NCBI GenBank assembly: GCA_022451445.1
Contig: JAKUSY010000168.1
Span: forward strand, 1-6,812
DNA from: Planctomycetota bacterium
GTDB taxonomy: Bacteria; Planctomycetota; UBA8108
DNA: 6,812 nt
Direction: 5' to 3'
Made by a program: the position numbers and the translations under genes. The first letter of the stretch is position 1; the number at the start of each line of letters is the position of its first letter. The notes below the pieces were generated by a model that saw only the letters and a list, made by a program, of their open reading frames with translations, made no database searches and was not told where the DNA came from. Below are positions 5,193 to 6,812 of this stretch, in pieces.

Positions 5193-6062
5193 ATGACCTC
5201 CCTCAGCAGACAGGCAAGAAAAGCGCTCCTTGGTAAGAAGGTGGGGATGACCCAGATCTTCTCCGAGGATGGCAAATGGGTACCGGTGACGGTTCTCCAG
5301 GCCGGCCCTTGCGCCGTTCTCCAGATTAAGACGGATGGCCAGGATGGATACAGCTCCTTCCAGATCGGTTTTGATGATCGTCGCAAGGATGCGAAGCGTC
5401 CCCAGCAGGTTTGTTTCGACAAGCTCGGGGTGAACACCAAGAGGTTTGTTCGCGAGATTCCGTTCATCGACCCTGCCGATATCCTCACCGGCGTTCCCGT
5501 CGCCGAAGAGGCTTCGGAGGAGGTTGAGGAGGCCGCGGAGATAGAAGAGACGGCCGTGGCTGATGAGAGTGATGGGGCTGTCGAAGAGGTTTCCGGAGAG
5601 GGCGAAGACGTTGCCGAAGAGTCCGGAGAACCCGAAGCTGAGGAGGAAGCCGAAGAGGAGACAGTAGAAGAAGCGGCTGACGAGCCTGAGCCCGCTACGG
5701 AAGTGAAGCCTGGGGATATCATTGGCGTCAGGGTGTTTGAGGGCGTGTCCAAGGTAGACGTAAGAGGGGTCAGCAAGGGCCGCGGCTTTGCAGGCAACGT
5801 CAAGCGTCACGGCCACAGCACGGGTGACAATTCCCACGGTGGTAAGAGTGTTCGCCTGGTAGGAAGTACTGGAATGCACACCGATCCCGGCCGGGTACCC
5901 AAGGGCAAGAAGGGGCCGGGTCATTACGGTAACGCCAACCGCAAGATCATGAATCTTGAGGTGGTAGAACTCGACGAGGTAAAAAACCTTCTCCTGGTCA
6001 AGGGAGCGGTCCCGGGTCCTCGAGGGGGCTATCTCTATATTGAAGAGAGCCTGTCGTCATGA
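5193..6062 (+). CDS. rplC: 50S ribosomal protein L3 with large acidic insertion
   Basis: L3 is an early 50S assembly protein whose central loop reaches toward the peptidyl transferase centre. The product is 289 residues, against about 206-215 usually. Conserved parts are LLGKKVGMTQIFSEDG (12-27), KVDVRGVSKGRGFAGNVKRH (about 187-206), GSTGMHTDPGRVPKGKK (224-240) and NLLLVKGAVPGPRGG near the end. Between the first and second L3 segments lies a block of about 65 residues (roughly 104-168; nt 5502-5696) built of Glu, Ala, Val and Gly. Residues 105-166 contain 28 Glu, 4 Asp and no Lys or Arg. Reading frame and flanking L3 homology continue on both sides, so this is an in-frame insertion, not a frameshift. 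Thr230 occupies the place of E. coli Gln150, the PrmB methylation site. The N-terminus carries about 11 extra residues. The stop overlaps the rplD start (ATGA). Confidence 0.96.
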   Translation: MTSLSRQARKALLGKKVGMTQIFSEDGKWVPVTVLQAGPCAVLQIKTDGQDGYSSFQIGFDDRRKDAKRPQQVCFDKLGVNTKRFVREIPFIDPADILTGVPVAEEASEEVEEAAEIEETAVADESDGAVEEVSGEGEDVAEESGEPEAEEEAEEETVEEAADEPEPATEVKPGDIIGVRVFEGVSKVDVRGVSKGRGFAGNVKRHGHSTGDNSHGGKSVRLVGSTGMHTDPGRVPKGKKGPGHYGNANRKIMNLEVVELDEVKNLLLVKGAVPGPRGGYLYIEESLSS

Positions 6063-6812
6063 GTGCCAAGGCAGCCGAAACAAAAGCTCAAACGTTCAAG
6101 GTCGCCAGCAGGGGACCGGGAGGAGAGGACAAGGGAGAGCTCTCCATTTCCTCCGATCGCCTTGATGACAGGGTGCGGTACCGCCTTCTGAAGCAGGCGG
6201 TCGTCATGTACCAGGCCAATAAGAGGGTCGGTACCCATGAGACCAAGACCAGGTCGCAGGTGGCGGGCAGCGGCAAGAAACCCTGGAGGCAGAAGGGAAC
6301 CGGACACGCTCGTGCGGGAACGCGGAAGTCGCCGCTGTGGAGAGGTGGAGGGGCTGTCTTCGGGCCTCACCCCAGGGATTATTCGTTCTCGATCAACAAG
6401 AAACAGAGACGCCTCGCCTTGCGTTCGGCGCTCTTTTCCAAATTCAACTCAGGGGAAGTCCAGGTGATCGAGGGGCTGGAATTCGAGAAGCCCGCGACCG
6501 GGAAATTGGCCGGGGTTCTTGCCTCCTGCGGCCTCGAAGACCAGAGAGTTCTCATCTGTACGGCCTCCGACGATCGAGACCTCGTTCTTTCGGCTCGCAA
6601 TCTGAAGAAGGTCAAGGTCAGCGCGGTCAGCGATTTTAACACCCTTGATGTGCTGCAGGCTGATTGCATTCTCCTGGCAAGAGACGCTTTCGACCTCCTC
6701 GAGAGCGGCGATCTGCAGGTGGGCTCCGAGGAGCCCGCCGCCGAGGCTGAGGCCGCTGAACCCGAAGTTCCCGAGGCTGAGGCCGCTGAACCCGAAGTTC
6801 CCGAGGCTGAGG
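6059..6812 (+). CDS. rplD: 50S ribosomal protein L4, 3' end outside window, acidic repeat tail
   Basis: L4 binds 23S rRNA domain I and its long loop lines the exit tunnel; in E. coli it also represses the S10 operon through the leader. The frame is open from ATG 6059 to the window end (251 codons), already longer than the usual 201-210 residues. Landmarks are GSGKKPWRQKGTGHARAG (70-87), KSPLWRGGGAVFGP (90-103), INKKQRRLALRSAL (112-125), the segment VLICTAS...LVLSARNLKKVKV (164-187), and a normal L4 end at about FDLLES (211-216). Beyond this is an acidic tail without Lys or Arg, containing the decapeptide PEAEAAEPEV in tandem. The start overlaps the rplC stop by 4 bp (ATGA) and is preceded by GAAGAGAG (6042-6049), suggesting translational coupling. 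The stop codon is not in the window. Confidence 0.97.
   Translation, partial: MSAKAAETKAQTFKVASRGPGGEDKGELSISSDRLDDRVRYRLLKQAVVMYQANKRVGTHETKTRSQVAGSGKKPWRQKGTGHARAGTRKSPLWRGGGAVFGPHPRDYSFSINKKQRRLALRSALFSKFNSGEVQVIEGLEFEKPATGKLAGVLASCGLEDQRVLICTASDDRDLVLSARNLKKVKVSAVSDFNTLDVLQADCILLARDAFDLLESGDLQVGSEEPAAEAEAAEPEVPEAEAAEPEVPEAE
6741..6812 (+). repeat. 30 bp perfect tandem repeat in the rplD tail
   Basis: A 30 bp unit beginning CCGAGGCTGAGG occupies 6741-6770, is repeated identically at 6771-6800, and starts a third time at 6801-6812, where the window ends. The period is a multiple of three, so each copy adds ten residues (PEAEAAEPEV) in frame. Base-for-base identity suggests recent slippage or strong turnover. 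The total copy number cannot be known from here. Confidence 0.97.

Noticed and set aside
5499..5697. Frameshift or fusion of a separate acidic gene within rplC
   Set aside because: The frame is continuous and L3 homology resumes at the right place with KPGDIIGVRVFEG and KVDVRGVSKGRGF, so an in-frame insertion is the better explanation.
5087..5924. Minus-strand frames rich in Ser and Ala opposite the L3 acidic block
   Set aside because: They are the antisense reading of the repetitive Glu/Ala codons and have no independent support.

Overview
This is a ribosomal and transcription-machinery locus from a bacterium. All genes lie on the + strand in the order rpoC (3' part) - rpsL - rpsG - terminator - fusA - 418 bp non-coding gap - rpsJ - rplC - rplD (5' part, runs off the window). 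It is the junction of the rpoBC/str cluster and the start of the S10 cluster. The genes are bacterial in length, motifs and order. The phylum cannot be fixed from the sequence. The DNA is moderately GC-rich by eye. The EF-G resembles the EF-G2-like type known from spirochaetes, planctomycetes, some deltaproteobacteria and mitochondria more than the classical type. With the acidic additions to L3 and L4, this hints at a less-studied Gram-negative or candidate lineage (inference only).

Region 1 (1-2329): the C-terminal 444 residues of RNA polymerase beta', then S12 after 37 bp and S7 after 18 bp. No terminator or promoter is visible between them, so they are probably co-transcribed. S12 carries Arg at position 88, where Lys is usual and where Lys-to-Arg gives streptomycin resistance in model species. 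S7 has a Lys-rich insertion near its N-terminus. A textbook intrinsic terminator (perfect 13 bp stem plus U run) closes this unit.

Region 2 (2330-4409): fusA begins 28 bp after that terminator without a recognisable Shine-Dalgarno sequence or a clear promoter of its own. The protein has all EF-G domains, but its domain IV tip and G5 motif differ from classical EF-G.

Region 3 (4410-4827): this is where tuf is often found, but no tuf is present. It holds a weak hairpin after fusA, a perfect 17 bp palindrome, a near-consensus sigma70-type promoter (TTGACA, 16 bp, TATAAT) with a GC-rich discriminator, and a transcribed leader of about 257 nt. The leader contains an attenuator-like hairpin and a nested 22 bp stem structure capped by a GNRA tetraloop. 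It looks like an autoregulated S10-operon leader and is the best candidate here for an undescribed regulatory element.

Region 4 (4828-6812): rpsJ (GTG start), rplC and rplD. L3 contains an internal block of about 65 residues that is extremely acidic. L4 gains an acidic C-terminal tail encoded by perfect 30 bp tandem repeats that run to the window edge. rplC and rplD overlap by 4 bp (ATGA), which suggests translational coupling.
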